Shown here: positions 9,989 through 18,735 of the stretch, in pieces | Numbering within the stretch: position 1 is the stretch's first letter | Layout of the letters: each line of letters starts with the position of its first letter | Origin: Shewanella ulleungensis | GTDB taxonomy: Bacteria > Pseudomonadota > Gammaproteobacteria > Enterobacterales > Shewanellaceae | Length of the DNA: 64,000 nt | NCBI RefSeq assembly: GCF_014648315.1 | Contig: NZ_BMQW01000014.1 | Location: forward strand, 28,445-92,444 | Reading direction: 5' to 3' | The notes under the pieces: model-generated | What the model was told of the DNA's origin: nothing | Database searches by the model: none | Seen by the model: the letters and a program-made list of their open reading frames with translations, nothing else | Made by a program: the position numbers and the translations under genes

Positions 9989-12900
9989 GTTCTCAAGCTG
10001 CTCCCAAAATAGCCATCGTAGGCTTAGCCAATCAATATCCCGATGCCAATACCCCGGCAAAGTTTTGGCAAAATTTACTTGATAAAAAAGATTCCCGTAG
10101 TCAAATTAATGCGCAGAAACTCAATGCGACACCAAACGACTATATTGGCGTGCAGGGTCAGTCAGATCGATTTTATTGTGATAAAGGCGGATACATTCAG
10201 GATTTCAGCTTTAATCCTGATGGTTATCATATCGATAACAATGCGTTTAACGGCTTAGACGACAGCTTTTTATGGGCCACAGATACGGCACGTAATGCCC
10301 TAGCCGATGCGGGAATTAACGATCTTAATCATCCAAGTTTGCAGCGCACCGGCATTGTGATGGGTACGTTGTCGTTCCCAACCGCTAAGTCAAACCAGTT
10401 GTTTGTACCGCTTTACCACAGCGTGGTCGAAAAAGCCTTACAAACCAAATTACAGCAGCCTAATTTTGTGTTGCGAGATTTTGGTTTAGCCGCACAAAAC
10501 GAGCAATACAATTGGCGTAATGGCGCAGTGGCTCACAATGCCTCAAAGCTTGTGGCAGATGCCTTAGGCCTTGGCGGTGCGCAATTAAGCCTTGATGCCG
10601 CCTGCGCAAGTTCAGTTTACGCATTAAAGCTGGCCTGTGATTATTTGCATACAGGCAAAGCCGACATGATGCTTGCTGGCGCAGTGTCTGGCGCAGACCC
10701 CTTTTTTATCAACATGGGTTTTTCGATTTTTCATGCCTATCCAGACCACGGTATTTCAGCGCCGTTTGACAGTAACAGCAAAGGCTTATTTGCCGGTGAA
10801 GGTGCTGGCGTATTAGTACTTAAACGCCTTGAAGATGCAAAGCGTGATGGCGACCAGATTTATGCCCTCGTTAGCGGTATTGGTTTATCAAACGACGGTA
10901 AAGGCCAGTTTGTCCTTAGCCCAAACAGTAAAGGCCAGGTGCAAGCATTCGAGCGAGCATATCGTGAAGCTGCCTCATTTGACTCAAGCATTACCCCTGC
11001 CAGCATTGAAGTCATTGAGTGCCATGCCACTGGGACGCCATTAGGCGACAAAGTTGAGTTAACTTCAATGGAGCGCTTTTTTGAAGATAAACTCAATGGC
11101 ACTGCTACGCCATTGATTGGTTCTGCCAAATCTAACCTAGGTCATTTACTGACCGCAGCAGGCATGCCTGGCATCATGAAAATGATTTTTGCCATGCGTG
11201 AAGGCGTGCTACCACCGAGTATTAATATCAGCGCGCCTATCGCCTCTCCTAATGGCTTATTTGGTCAGGCAACGCTGCCAAATGAAGTCCTCCCTTGGCC
11301 AGATAAAGCCGGTAATAGCACTCGTCATGCTGGTGTATCGGTATTTGGTTTTGGTGGTTGTAATGCCCACCTGTTATTAGAATCCTACTCTGAAACAGCG
11401 GTAAAATCGCCAACCTCAAGTAAAATGGTTAACGCCAGCGAGCAGCCGATGCACATTACCGGTATGGCAGCTCACTTTGGCCAGTGCAGTAGCATCAATC
11501 AGCTTGCTGAGCGTATTCGCGCCAAACAAAACTTGTTTAGTACATTACCTACTCAGCGCTGGAAAGGCATCAACAAGCATCCAGAGCTATTAGCCAAATA
11601 TGGTATTGATCAGGTACCTCATGGCGCTTACATTGATCAATTCGACTTTGACTTTTTACGCTTCAAAGTGCCACCTAATGAAGATGACAGACTAATATCG
11701 CAGCAGTTGTTACTGATCAAAGTCGCTGACGAAGCCATTGTGAATGCGAACCTCAAACCCGGCAGCAAAGTAGCCGTGTTAGTGGCAATGGAAACGGAAT
11801 TAGAATTACATCAATTCCGTGGTCGAGTAAACTTACACAGCCAGCTCGCGCAAAGCTTAGCTGCTCAGGGTGTTGAGCTTACCAACGATGAATACCTGGC
11901 CCTTGAAGCTATCGCCATGGATAGCGTGCTCGATGCAGCCAAATTAAACCAATACACCAGTTTTATTGGTAATATTATGGCGTCGCGCATTTCATCATTA
12001 TGGGACTTTAACGGCCCGGCCTTTACTATTTCGGCCGCTGAACAATCGGTTAATCGCTGTATTGATGTAGCGCAAAACTTGTTTGCCATGGGCTCACTCC
12101 AAGAGCCGTTAGATGCGGTGATTATTGCAGCGGTTGATTTATCTGGCAGCATAGAAAACTGTTTACTCAACAATGCAAACCTTGTGTCTGCCGGCTTAAA
12201 AACAAATAGTTTTCAAATAGGTGAAGGTGCTGGCGCAATTGTATTGCAGCAAAATCATCCAACCGACAGCTTTGCCAGTATTAATGACGTACAGTTTGCC
12301 AAGCAAGATCAACTTAAGCTCGAGCAAGCCTGCGATATTAACGAACTTAACATAGCACCACTTTGCCAACAGTCTAATTTTGGACAGCAATTAACCAGCC
12401 AGTTAACTCAACTGGCTAAGCCAAATAGCATTACAAGCGCGCAGCATGTGATGGGCCATACCTTTGCCGCTTCAGGCATGGCAAGCTTGCTCAATGCGCT
12501 TATACAAAGCCAGCAGATACAACAAGCTGACATTAGTGCACAAGTGATTAGCGCCAGTGAAAATCAATACTCACACATTGCCTTAACGCTCAATCAACTA
12601 CAACAACAGGCGCTAGCAAGTCGCTTAACACAGCCACTCACACAACAACTGACTAAAAGCGCCAAACTGAGTTTGATTAAACAAGTTAGTTTAGGCGGCC
12701 GCGATATCTATCAACATATTGTCGACAGCCCAGTTGCTGCAATCGATAATATTGTTAGCCAATGCGCGTCGATTAAACCCGTTTCAGTGGAACAAGCCCC
12801 AACAAAAATGAATATAAACGAGCCCACTATGCCCGCAAGTCATTCAGCAGATATTCCAGATACGCAAACAGCAAACCGTACACATTCGACTCAAGGAATG

Positions 12901-15768
12901 AGCCAGGCTATTCCACCCGCGCACTTAACAGCATTTCAGCAAAACCAATGGTTAGCACAACAAGCACACCTGGCCTTTTTAGCCAGTCGCGAGGCGGGAT
13001 TAAAAGTCGCCGACAGTTTGTTAAAATCACAACTGGCTTCGATAACATCGACGACAAGCGCACAAACAATAGCGCCAACGTTAGCAACCAAAACGCCAGC
13101 TGAACATTACGTTAAAGCTCAGTCGGTACTTGCAGAACGTAAACCGAATCATGCGCAGGTTCCGGCTTACACAGCCCCCATTCCAGCGGATAAACCGTGT
13201 ATTTGGAACTACGCCGATTTAGTGGAATATGCCGAAGGCGATATCGCCAAGGTGTTTGGCCCAGACTACGCTATCATCGACAGCTATTCACGCCGCGTGC
13301 GCTTACCGACCACCGACTACTTATTGGTGTCTCGAGTGACCAAACTCGATGCCACTATTAATCAATACAAACCTTGCTCAATGACCACAGAATATGACAT
13401 CCCTGTTGATGCGCCGTATCTGGTTGACGGTCAAATTCCCTGGGCGGTGGCGGTTGAGTCTGGCCAGTGCGATTTAATGCTGATTAGCTATTTAGGCATC
13501 GATTTTGAAAACAAAGGCGAGCGCGTTTATCGCCTACTCGACTGCACCTTGACCTTCCTAGGTGATTTACCGCGTGGTGGCGACACTTTGCGTTATGACA
13601 TTAAAATCAATAATTTTGCCCGCAATGGCGACACATTATTGTTTTTCTTCTCGTACGAATGTTTCGTTGGCGACAAGATGATTTTGAAAATGGACGGCGG
13701 TTGCGCAGGCTTCTTTACCGATAAAGAATTGTCCGATGGCAAGGGCGTTATCCAAACCGAAGATGAGCTTAAACTGCGCCAACAAGTGCTTAACAACCCA
13801 AATAAACCGACATTTGCCCCCTTACTACACTGCGCACAAACCGCTTTTGATTATGGCCAAATCCACCATTTATTAACCGGCGATATTGGCAGCTGTTTTG
13901 GCGGCGAACACGTTGGCCATCAACTGCAAACGGGCATGCAAAAGTCGCTGTGTTTTGCGTCTGAAAAGTTCTTGATGATTGAGCGCGTAAGCAATTTACA
14001 AGTGAGCGGCGGCACATGGGGTCTTGGTCTAGTTGAAGGCCACAAACAATTAGCCCCAGACCATTGGTATTTCCCGTGTCATTTCCAGGGCGATCAGGTA
14101 ATGGCGGGTTCGTTAATGGCTGAAGGTTGTGGCCAATTACTGCAATTCTTTATGTTGCATATTGGTATGCATACGTTAGTTGAAAACGGCCGTTTCCAGC
14201 CGCTCGAAAATGCCTCACAAAAAGTGCGTTGTCGTGGCCAGGTGTTACCGCAACACGGCGAGTTAACTTACCGTATGGAAGTTACCGAAATCGGTATTTC
14301 ACCACGTCCATATGCTAAAGCCAATATTGATATTTTGCTTAATGGCAAAGTAGTAGTCGATTTTCAAAACCTCGGGGTGATGATCAAAGAAGAAGCGCAA
14401 TGCACCCGCTACCTTGGCGACTCAATGGCTAATACCAGCACCAAGTCAACAGCAGATACAACAAATCAAACACCGACTGGCACAAACAGCTCAGCCAACC
14501 AGCAAGATATCGCTCCTCTAATGGCGAAAATAGCCGACACCAGTGCGCCAACCAATAAAGGCGTTATCCCGCTTAAACACGTTGCAGCGCCGCAAGTCAG
14601 CGCTGATTCTAAATACGCTAACCGCGTGCCTGATACCGTGCCTTTTACGCCGTATCATATGTTTGAATTTGCTACTGGCGATATTGAAAAATGCTTTGGG
14701 CCAGACTTTAGCATCTATAAAGGGCTTATCCCGCCGCGTACACCTTGCGGTGATTTGCAATTAACCACCCGCGTTATCGACATTAACGGTAAGCGTGGCG
14801 AATTGAAAAAACCATCATCGTGTATTGCTGAATATGAAGTGCCAACAGATGCATGGTATTTTGCCAAAAATAGCCATCAGGCGGTAATGCCATATTCGGT
14901 ATTAATGGAAATATCATTACAGCCTAATGGTTTTATTTCAGGCTATATGGGCACCACGTTAGGCTTCCCAGGGCTGGAGTTGTTTTTCCGTAACCTCGAT
15001 GGTCACGGCACCTTGTTGCGCCATGTGGATTTACGCGGTAAAACCATCGTTAACGATTCACGCCTATTGTCTACCGTCATTGCAGGCAGCAATATTATTC
15101 AAAACTTTACTTTTGATTTAAGTGTTGATGGCGAACCGTTTTACACAGGTGGTGCCGTGTTTGGTTACTTTAAAGGTGACGCGCTTAAAAACCAGCTCGG
15201 TATCGATAACGGTAAAATTACCCACCCCTGGCATGTCGATAATAACGTCGCAGCTGACACAACAGTCAACTTGCTCGATAAAAAATCGCGGGTGTTTAAT
15301 GCGCCTGCACACCAACCACATTACCGCCTAGCGGGTGGTCAGCTCAATTTTATTGACACTGCAGAGATCGTTAATAACGGCGGTAAATACAATCAAGGCT
15401 ATTTGGCAGCATCACGCACCATAGACCCGAGTGATTGGTTCTTCCAATTCCATTTCCATCAAGATCCGGTAATGCCTGGCTCATTAGGCGTTGAAGCTAT
15501 CATCGAGTTAATGCAAACTTACGCGATCACCAACGACTTAGGTGCGGGTTTTACTAATCCTAAATTCGGCCAGATTTTGTCTGATATAAAATGGAAATAT
15601 CGCGGCCAAATTAATCCGCTTAACAAACAAATGTCGTTAGATGTGCACATCAGCGCAGTGAAAGACGAAAACGGTAAACGTATCATCGTTGGCGATGCCA
15701 ATTTAAGTAAAGATGGTTTACGCATTTACGAAGTTAAAGACATCGCTATTTGTATTGAAGAAGCCTAG
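9985..15768 (+). CDS. pfaC: PfaC, PUFA synthase subunit (KS-CLF-DH-DH)
   Basis: Subunit carrying a second ketosynthase, a chain length factor and two FabA-like dehydratase/isomerase domains that set the cis double bonds. The ketosynthase (about residues 8-460) has Cys207 in DAACASS. The chain length factor (about 480-900) has SAAEQS, so Glu686 stands where the ketosynthase Cys would be. An Ala/Gln/Thr-rich linker follows. DH1 has His1366 in CHFQGDQVMAG with Glu1380 at the second catalytic position. DH2 has His1823 in FHFHQDPVMPG with Glu1837. The 1927-residue length is normal for the family. The start is TTG, coupled to pfaB. Confidence 0.96.
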   Translation: MSSQAAPKIAIVGLANQYPDANTPAKFWQNLLDKKDSRSQINAQKLNATPNDYIGVQGQSDRFYCDKGGYIQDFSFNPDGYHIDNNAFNGLDDSFLWATDTARNALADAGINDLNHPSLQRTGIVMGTLSFPTAKSNQLFVPLYHSVVEKALQTKLQQPNFVLRDFGLAAQNEQYNWRNGAVAHNASKLVADALGLGGAQLSLDAACASSVYALKLACDYLHTGKADMMLAGAVSGADPFFINMGFSIFHAYPDHGISAPFDSNSKGLFAGEGAGVLVLKRLEDAKRDGDQIYALVSGIGLSNDGKGQFVLSPNSKGQVQAFERAYREAASFDSSITPASIEVIECHATGTPLGDKVELTSMERFFEDKLNGTATPLIGSAKSNLGHLLTAAGMPGIMKMIFAMREGVLPPSINISAPIASPNGLFGQATLPNEVLPWPDKAGNSTRHAGVSVFGFGGCNAHLLLESYSETAVKSPTSSKMVNASEQPMHITGMAAHFGQCSSINQLAERIRAKQNLFSTLPTQRWKGINKHPELLAKYGIDQVPHGAYIDQFDFDFLRFKVPPNEDDRLISQQLLLIKVADEAIVNANLKPGSKVAVLVAMETELELHQFRGRVNLHSQLAQSLAAQGVELTNDEYLALEAIAMDSVLDAAKLNQYTSFIGNIMASRISSLWDFNGPAFTISAAEQSVNRCIDVAQNLFAMGSLQEPLDAVIIAAVDLSGSIENCLLNNANLVSAGLKTNSFQIGEGAGAIVLQQNHPTDSFASINDVQFAKQDQLKLEQACDINELNIAPLCQQSNFGQQLTSQLTQLAKPNSITSAQHVMGHTFAASGMASLLNALIQSQQIQQADISAQVISASENQYSHIALTLNQLQQQALASRLTQPLTQQLTKSAKLSLIKQVSLGGRDIYQHIVDSPVAAIDNIVSQCASIKPVSVEQAPTKMNINEPTMPASHSADIPDTQTANRTHSTQGMSQAIPPAHLTAFQQNQWLAQQAHLAFLASREAGLKVADSLLKSQLASITSTTSAQTIAPTLATKTPAEHYVKAQSVLAERKPNHAQVPAYTAPIPADKPCIWNYADLVEYAEGDIAKVFGPDYAIIDSYSRRVRLPTTDYLLVSRVTKLDATINQYKPCSMTTEYDIPVDAPYLVDGQIPWAVAVESGQCDLMLISYLGIDFENKGERVYRLLDCTLTFLGDLPRGGDTLRYDIKINNFARNGDTLLFFFSYECFVGDKMILKMDGGCAGFFTDKELSDGKGVIQTEDELKLRQQVLNNPNKPTFAPLLHCAQTAFDYGQIHHLLTGDIGSCFGGEHVGHQLQTGMQKSLCFASEKFLMIERVSNLQVSGGTWGLGLVEGHKQLAPDHWYFPCHFQGDQVMAGSLMAEGCGQLLQFFMLHIGMHTLVENGRFQPLENASQKVRCRGQVLPQHGELTYRMEVTEIGISPRPYAKANIDILLNGKVVVDFQNLGVMIKEEAQCTRYLGDSMANTSTKSTADTTNQTPTGTNSSANQQDIAPLMAKIADTSAPTNKGVIPLKHVAAPQVSADSKYANRVPDTVPFTPYHMFEFATGDIEKCFGPDFSIYKGLIPPRTPCGDLQLTTRVIDINGKRGELKKPSSCIAEYEVPTDAWYFAKNSHQAVMPYSVLMEISLQPNGFISGYMGTTLGFPGLELFFRNLDGHGTLLRHVDLRGKTIVNDSRLLSTVIAGSNIIQNFTFDLSVDGEPFYTGGAVFGYFKGDALKNQLGIDNGKITHPWHVDNNVAADTTVNLLDKKSRVFNAPAHQPHYRLAGGQLNFIDTAEIVNNGGKYNQGYLAASRTIDPSDWFFQFHFHQDPVMPGSLGVEAIIELMQTYAITNDLGAGFTNPKFGQILSDIKWKYRGQINPLNKQMSLDVHISAVKDENGKRIIVGDANLSKDGLRIYEVKDIAICIEEA

Positions 15769-15786
15769 CTTTTCAAGGAAAAAATA

Positions 15787-17415
15787 ATGACAACCCAAAT
15801 CAAAAACGAAAAGCTTTCTCCATGGCCTTGGCAAGTGAGCCAGCAGCACGTCAGTTTTGACCCTGCAGGAATGAACAAAAAACTCAAAGATTTATCACAA
15901 GCTTGCTATGTGGTTAATGATAATCAACAAGGCTTAGGCGTCGCGCAACAAGCCCAGGTGGTGACCGATGCAATTACAGCAGCTAACGCGTTACCTGTCA
16001 GCGCCTTTGCCCCTGCCCTTGGCACCCAAAGTCTAGGTGACAGCAACTTTCGCCGTGTGCACGGAGTAAAATACGCCTATTACGCAGGTGCTATGGCTAA
16101 CGGTATTGCCTCTGAAGAACTGGTCATCGCATTAGGTCAAGCTGGTATTTTATGTTCATTCGGCGCAGCAGGACTCATTCCCTCACGTGTGGAGCAAGCC
16201 ATTGAGCGCATTCAAACTGCCCTGCCAAATGGCCCCTATGCATTTAACTTAATCCATAGCCCAAGTGAACCAGCACTAGAGCGCGGCAGCGTAGAGCTAT
16301 TTTTAAAGCACAAAGTGCGCACTGTTGAAGCCTCAGCCTTTTTAGGCTTAACGCCGCAAATAGTGTATTACCGCGCAGCGGGATTAAGCCGTGATGCTCA
16401 TGGTGATATTCAAATAGACAACAAAGTCATCGCCAAAATTAGCCGTACAGAAGTGGCGATTAAGTTTATGCAGCCAGCACCAGTAAAAATGCTGCAACAG
16501 CTACTGGATGATGGTTTAATCAGCGCAGAACAGATGGAGCTAGCACAATTAGTGCCTATGGCAGATGACATTACTGCAGAAGCCGATTCTGGCGGTCACA
16601 CAGATAACCGTCCATTAGTAACCTTGTTGCCAACCATTTTGGCGTTAAAAGATGAAGTCCAGGCACAATATAACTACAAAACACCTATTCGTGTCGGTGC
16701 TGGCGGTGGCGTGGGTACGCCCGACGCAGCTCTAGCAACCTTTAATATGGGTGCGGCGTTTATTGTAACAGGTTCAATTAACCAGGCTTGCGTAGAAGCT
16801 GGCGCCAGTGAACATACGCGTAAGTTATTGGCCACCACAGAAATGGCCGATGTGACCATGGCACCTGCGGCCGATATGTTCGAAATGGGCGTTAAGTTGC
16901 AAGTGGTTAAGCGCGGAACCCTTTTCCCGATGCGCGCTAACAAACTGTATGAGATTTATACTCGTTATGACTCAATAGAAGCGATTCCGGTTGATGAGCG
17001 TGAAAAGCTTGAAAAACAAGTGTTTCGCTCAAGCCTAGATGATATTTGGGCGGGCACGGTGGCGCATTTTAATGAGCGCGACCCTAAGCAAATCGAGCGT
17101 GCTAAAGATAACCCTAAACGCAAAATGGCACTGATTTTCCGCTGGTACCTTGGCTTATCAAGCCGCTGGTCGAATACAGGAGAAACAGGCCGTGAAATGG
17201 ATTATCAAATTTGGGCAGGCCCTGCACTTGGCGCATTTAACGCCTGGGCTAAAGGCAGCTACTTAGACGACTATACTCAGCGTCACGCCGTCGATTTAAC
17301 CAAGCATTTAATGCATGGCGCAGCTTATTTAGCACGAGTAAACTTATTGACGGCTCAAGGCGTTAGCCTACCGGTTGCCTTACAGCGCTGGCGTCCGGCG
17401 GATCAAGTGAAATAG
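15787..17415 (+). CDS. pfaD: PfaD, FMN-dependent enoyl reductase of PUFA synthase
   Basis: Stand-alone enoyl reductase that reduces enoyl intermediates on the ACPs. It belongs to the 2-nitropropane dioxygenase-like TIM-barrel flavoprotein family. Visible motifs include GVKYAYYAGAMANGIASEE near residue 100 and a glycine-rich FMN-binding stretch GAGGGVGTPDAA followed by FIVTGSINQ around 300-330. The 542-residue length matches PfaD. The ATG at 15787 follows AAGGAA, 18 nt after pfaC, so it is in the same operon. Confidence 0.95.
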   Translation: MTTQIKNEKLSPWPWQVSQQHVSFDPAGMNKKLKDLSQACYVVNDNQQGLGVAQQAQVVTDAITAANALPVSAFAPALGTQSLGDSNFRRVHGVKYAYYAGAMANGIASEELVIALGQAGILCSFGAAGLIPSRVEQAIERIQTALPNGPYAFNLIHSPSEPALERGSVELFLKHKVRTVEASAFLGLTPQIVYYRAAGLSRDAHGDIQIDNKVIAKISRTEVAIKFMQPAPVKMLQQLLDDGLISAEQMELAQLVPMADDITAEADSGGHTDNRPLVTLLPTILALKDEVQAQYNYKTPIRVGAGGGVGTPDAALATFNMGAAFIVTGSINQACVEAGASEHTRKLLATTEMADVTMAPAADMFEMGVKLQVVKRGTLFPMRANKLYEIYTRYDSIEAIPVDEREKLEKQVFRSSLDDIWAGTVAHFNERDPKQIERAKDNPKRKMALIFRWYLGLSSRWSNTGETGREMDYQIWAGPALGAFNAWAKGSYLDDYTQRHAVDLTKHLMHGAAYLARVNLLTAQGVSLPVALQRWRPADQVK

Positions 17416-17442
17416 TCTGAGTTCAAGATAATAGGAACGATA

Positions 17443-17700
17443 ATGAGCGACACACAAAAACTCGATTTTTCAGCGGTAAATGGCCCGACATTGGCATCAT
17501 TTAACCAACAAAAAAACCTGATCAAGCGCATGCTAAAAGGCAACAGCGCCACTTGTGCCGACTGCAATAAACCTCTCACATTGCAATTACCGCCCAACAG
17601 TAAAAATGCCAAGCCAAATGCTAAAGCCCCCGGCATTTATTGCGTTAAAGGCTGTACCGATATTGAGCTCGACATGGAAGCTGTCGCGTTGATGAGATAA
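17443..17700 (+). CDS. Small four-cysteine protein at the end of the pfa operon
   Basis: An 85-residue protein that I do not recognise as a named family. It holds Cys38 and Cys41 (CADC) and Cys67 and Cys71 (CVKGC), a pattern that could bind zinc or form a small zinc ribbon. It has no signal peptide or membrane segment. It begins 27 nt after pfaD with AGGAACG before the ATG and ends 28 nt before the operon terminator, so it is very probably cotranscribed with pfaABCD. A role in fatty acid synthesis is only inferred from position. Confidence 0.8.
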   Translation: MSDTQKLDFSAVNGPTLASFNQQKNLIKRMLKGNSATCADCNKPLTLQLPPNSKNAKPNAKAPGIYCVKGCTDIELDMEAVALMR

Positions 17701-17728
17701 CCCGTTAGATTGGGATTTAGACGTTTAT

Positions 17729-17760
17729 AAAAAGACCCTCTTCGCTAAGAGGGTCTTTTT
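17729..17760 (+). terminator. Rho-independent terminator of the pfa operon
   Basis: Perfect 9-bp stem GACCCTCTT / AAGAGGGTC with a CGCT loop, flanked by five A and five T. The flanking A and T runs let it also stop transcription arriving from the opposite strand gene at 17779. Confidence 0.92.
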
Positions 17761-17778
17761 GCTTTTAACACATTTTAT

Positions 17779-18501
17779 TCAGTCAGACTGCCATTGCTTG
17801 GTTAACATGGCTTGGCCACAAAGCTCAGTCATTGATTTTTCGCCAGACAATACCGTTTCAAAGACTTCAAACGGCACATTTGACCACAGGCTAATTTCAA
17901 AAGAAGTATTAGTACAAACAGCGCCAACGCCTTTTGGGGTACCTGTCATCACAATATCACCGTCATTTAAGCTCATAAACTCACTGATGGCAGCAAACAT
18001 AGCTTTGGGCTGATAGGTCATTAATTGCTGATGTCCAAGCTGAGTCAACACGCTATCAATGGATAATTGAAAGCACCAATCTTGTGGGTCTCCCGTCATT
18101 GGAACAAACTCACTAAATAATGCTGAACCATCAAACGCTTTACTGCGTTCCCACGGCAAGCCCTGCTTTTTGAGTTTGCCTTGCAATTCACGCTTGGTCA
18201 TATCAAGCCCAACGCCGACCGCGCTAAATTGACCATCTTTAACCATAAAACACAGCTCGGCTTCATAATGAAGCGTTTCATCTAGCTCGCTGCGTAGCGT
18301 GTCAGTAATGGCTGAATTAGGCTTTAGAAATACTACCATATCATCTGGAATGTCATTGCCTAGCTCATGAATATGGTCTACGTAATTACGCCCAATACAC
18401 ACAATTTTTGATGGTGTAACAAGAGTTAACTCACCATTAGCTTGCTTTAATACGACATCTTTTACACTCACATTGACCTCGATTTTCATGATAACTGACA
18501 T
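17779..18501 (-). CDS. Fumarylacetoacetate hydrolase-family protein
   Basis: Soluble 240-residue FAA-hydrolase fold enzyme, close in size to the YcgM/FAHD1 group, which hydrolyses or decarboxylates acylpyruvate or oxaloacetate-type substrates. Visible marks are CIGRNYVDHIHELG, the metal-binding acids Glu80 and Glu82 in HYEAELCFMV, and Asp100 in GLDMTKRELQ. TGTPKGVGAV is the conserved C-terminal loop. The start is uncertain: ATG at 18501 and ATG at 18489 both lack a good ribosome site. It converges on the pfa operon and shares its terminator. The true substrate cannot be read from sequence. Confidence 0.85.
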   Translation of the reverse strand: MSVIMKIEVNVSVKDVVLKQANGELTLVTPSKIVCIGRNYVDHIHELGNDIPDDMVVFLKPNSAITDTLRSELDETLHYEAELCFMVKDGQFSAVGVGLDMTKRELQGKLKKQGLPWERSKAFDGSALFSEFVPMTGDPQDWCFQLSIDSVLTQLGHQQLMTYQPKAMFAAISEFMSLNDGDIVMTGTPKGVGAVCTNTSFEISLWSNVPFEVFETVLSGEKSMTELCGQAMLTKQWQSD

Positions 18502-18695
18502 GACTTTACAAGCATGACATTAGAATTGACGTTGATGAATAAAAAGCTTAATTACGGCTTTGCTTACCAATAACAAAGAAGCAATACATCTTTACGATAA
18601 ACACTGTAATAAATACCGTTGCAAGATTGCATTACCTAACAACAGCATTTACATTTAATTAACAAAATATCGATATAGCAAGACCACAACAATAA

Positions 18696-18713
18696 TCACT
18701 GCTATCACAGTGA
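18696..18713 (+). promoter_or_regulatory. Inverted repeat upstream of the chemoreceptor gene
   Basis: TCACTG and CAGTGA separated by 6 nt, centred about 30 nt before the ATG at 18736. It could be an operator, but arms this short can occur by chance. Confidence 0.25.
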
Positions 18714-18735
18714 ACATAATAACAAGAGACACTCA

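Noticed and set aside
12001..12050. Missing Cys in the second ketosynthase-like domain of PfaC considered as a damaging mutation
   Set aside because: Glu686 in place of Cys is the normal state of the chain length factor in this family.
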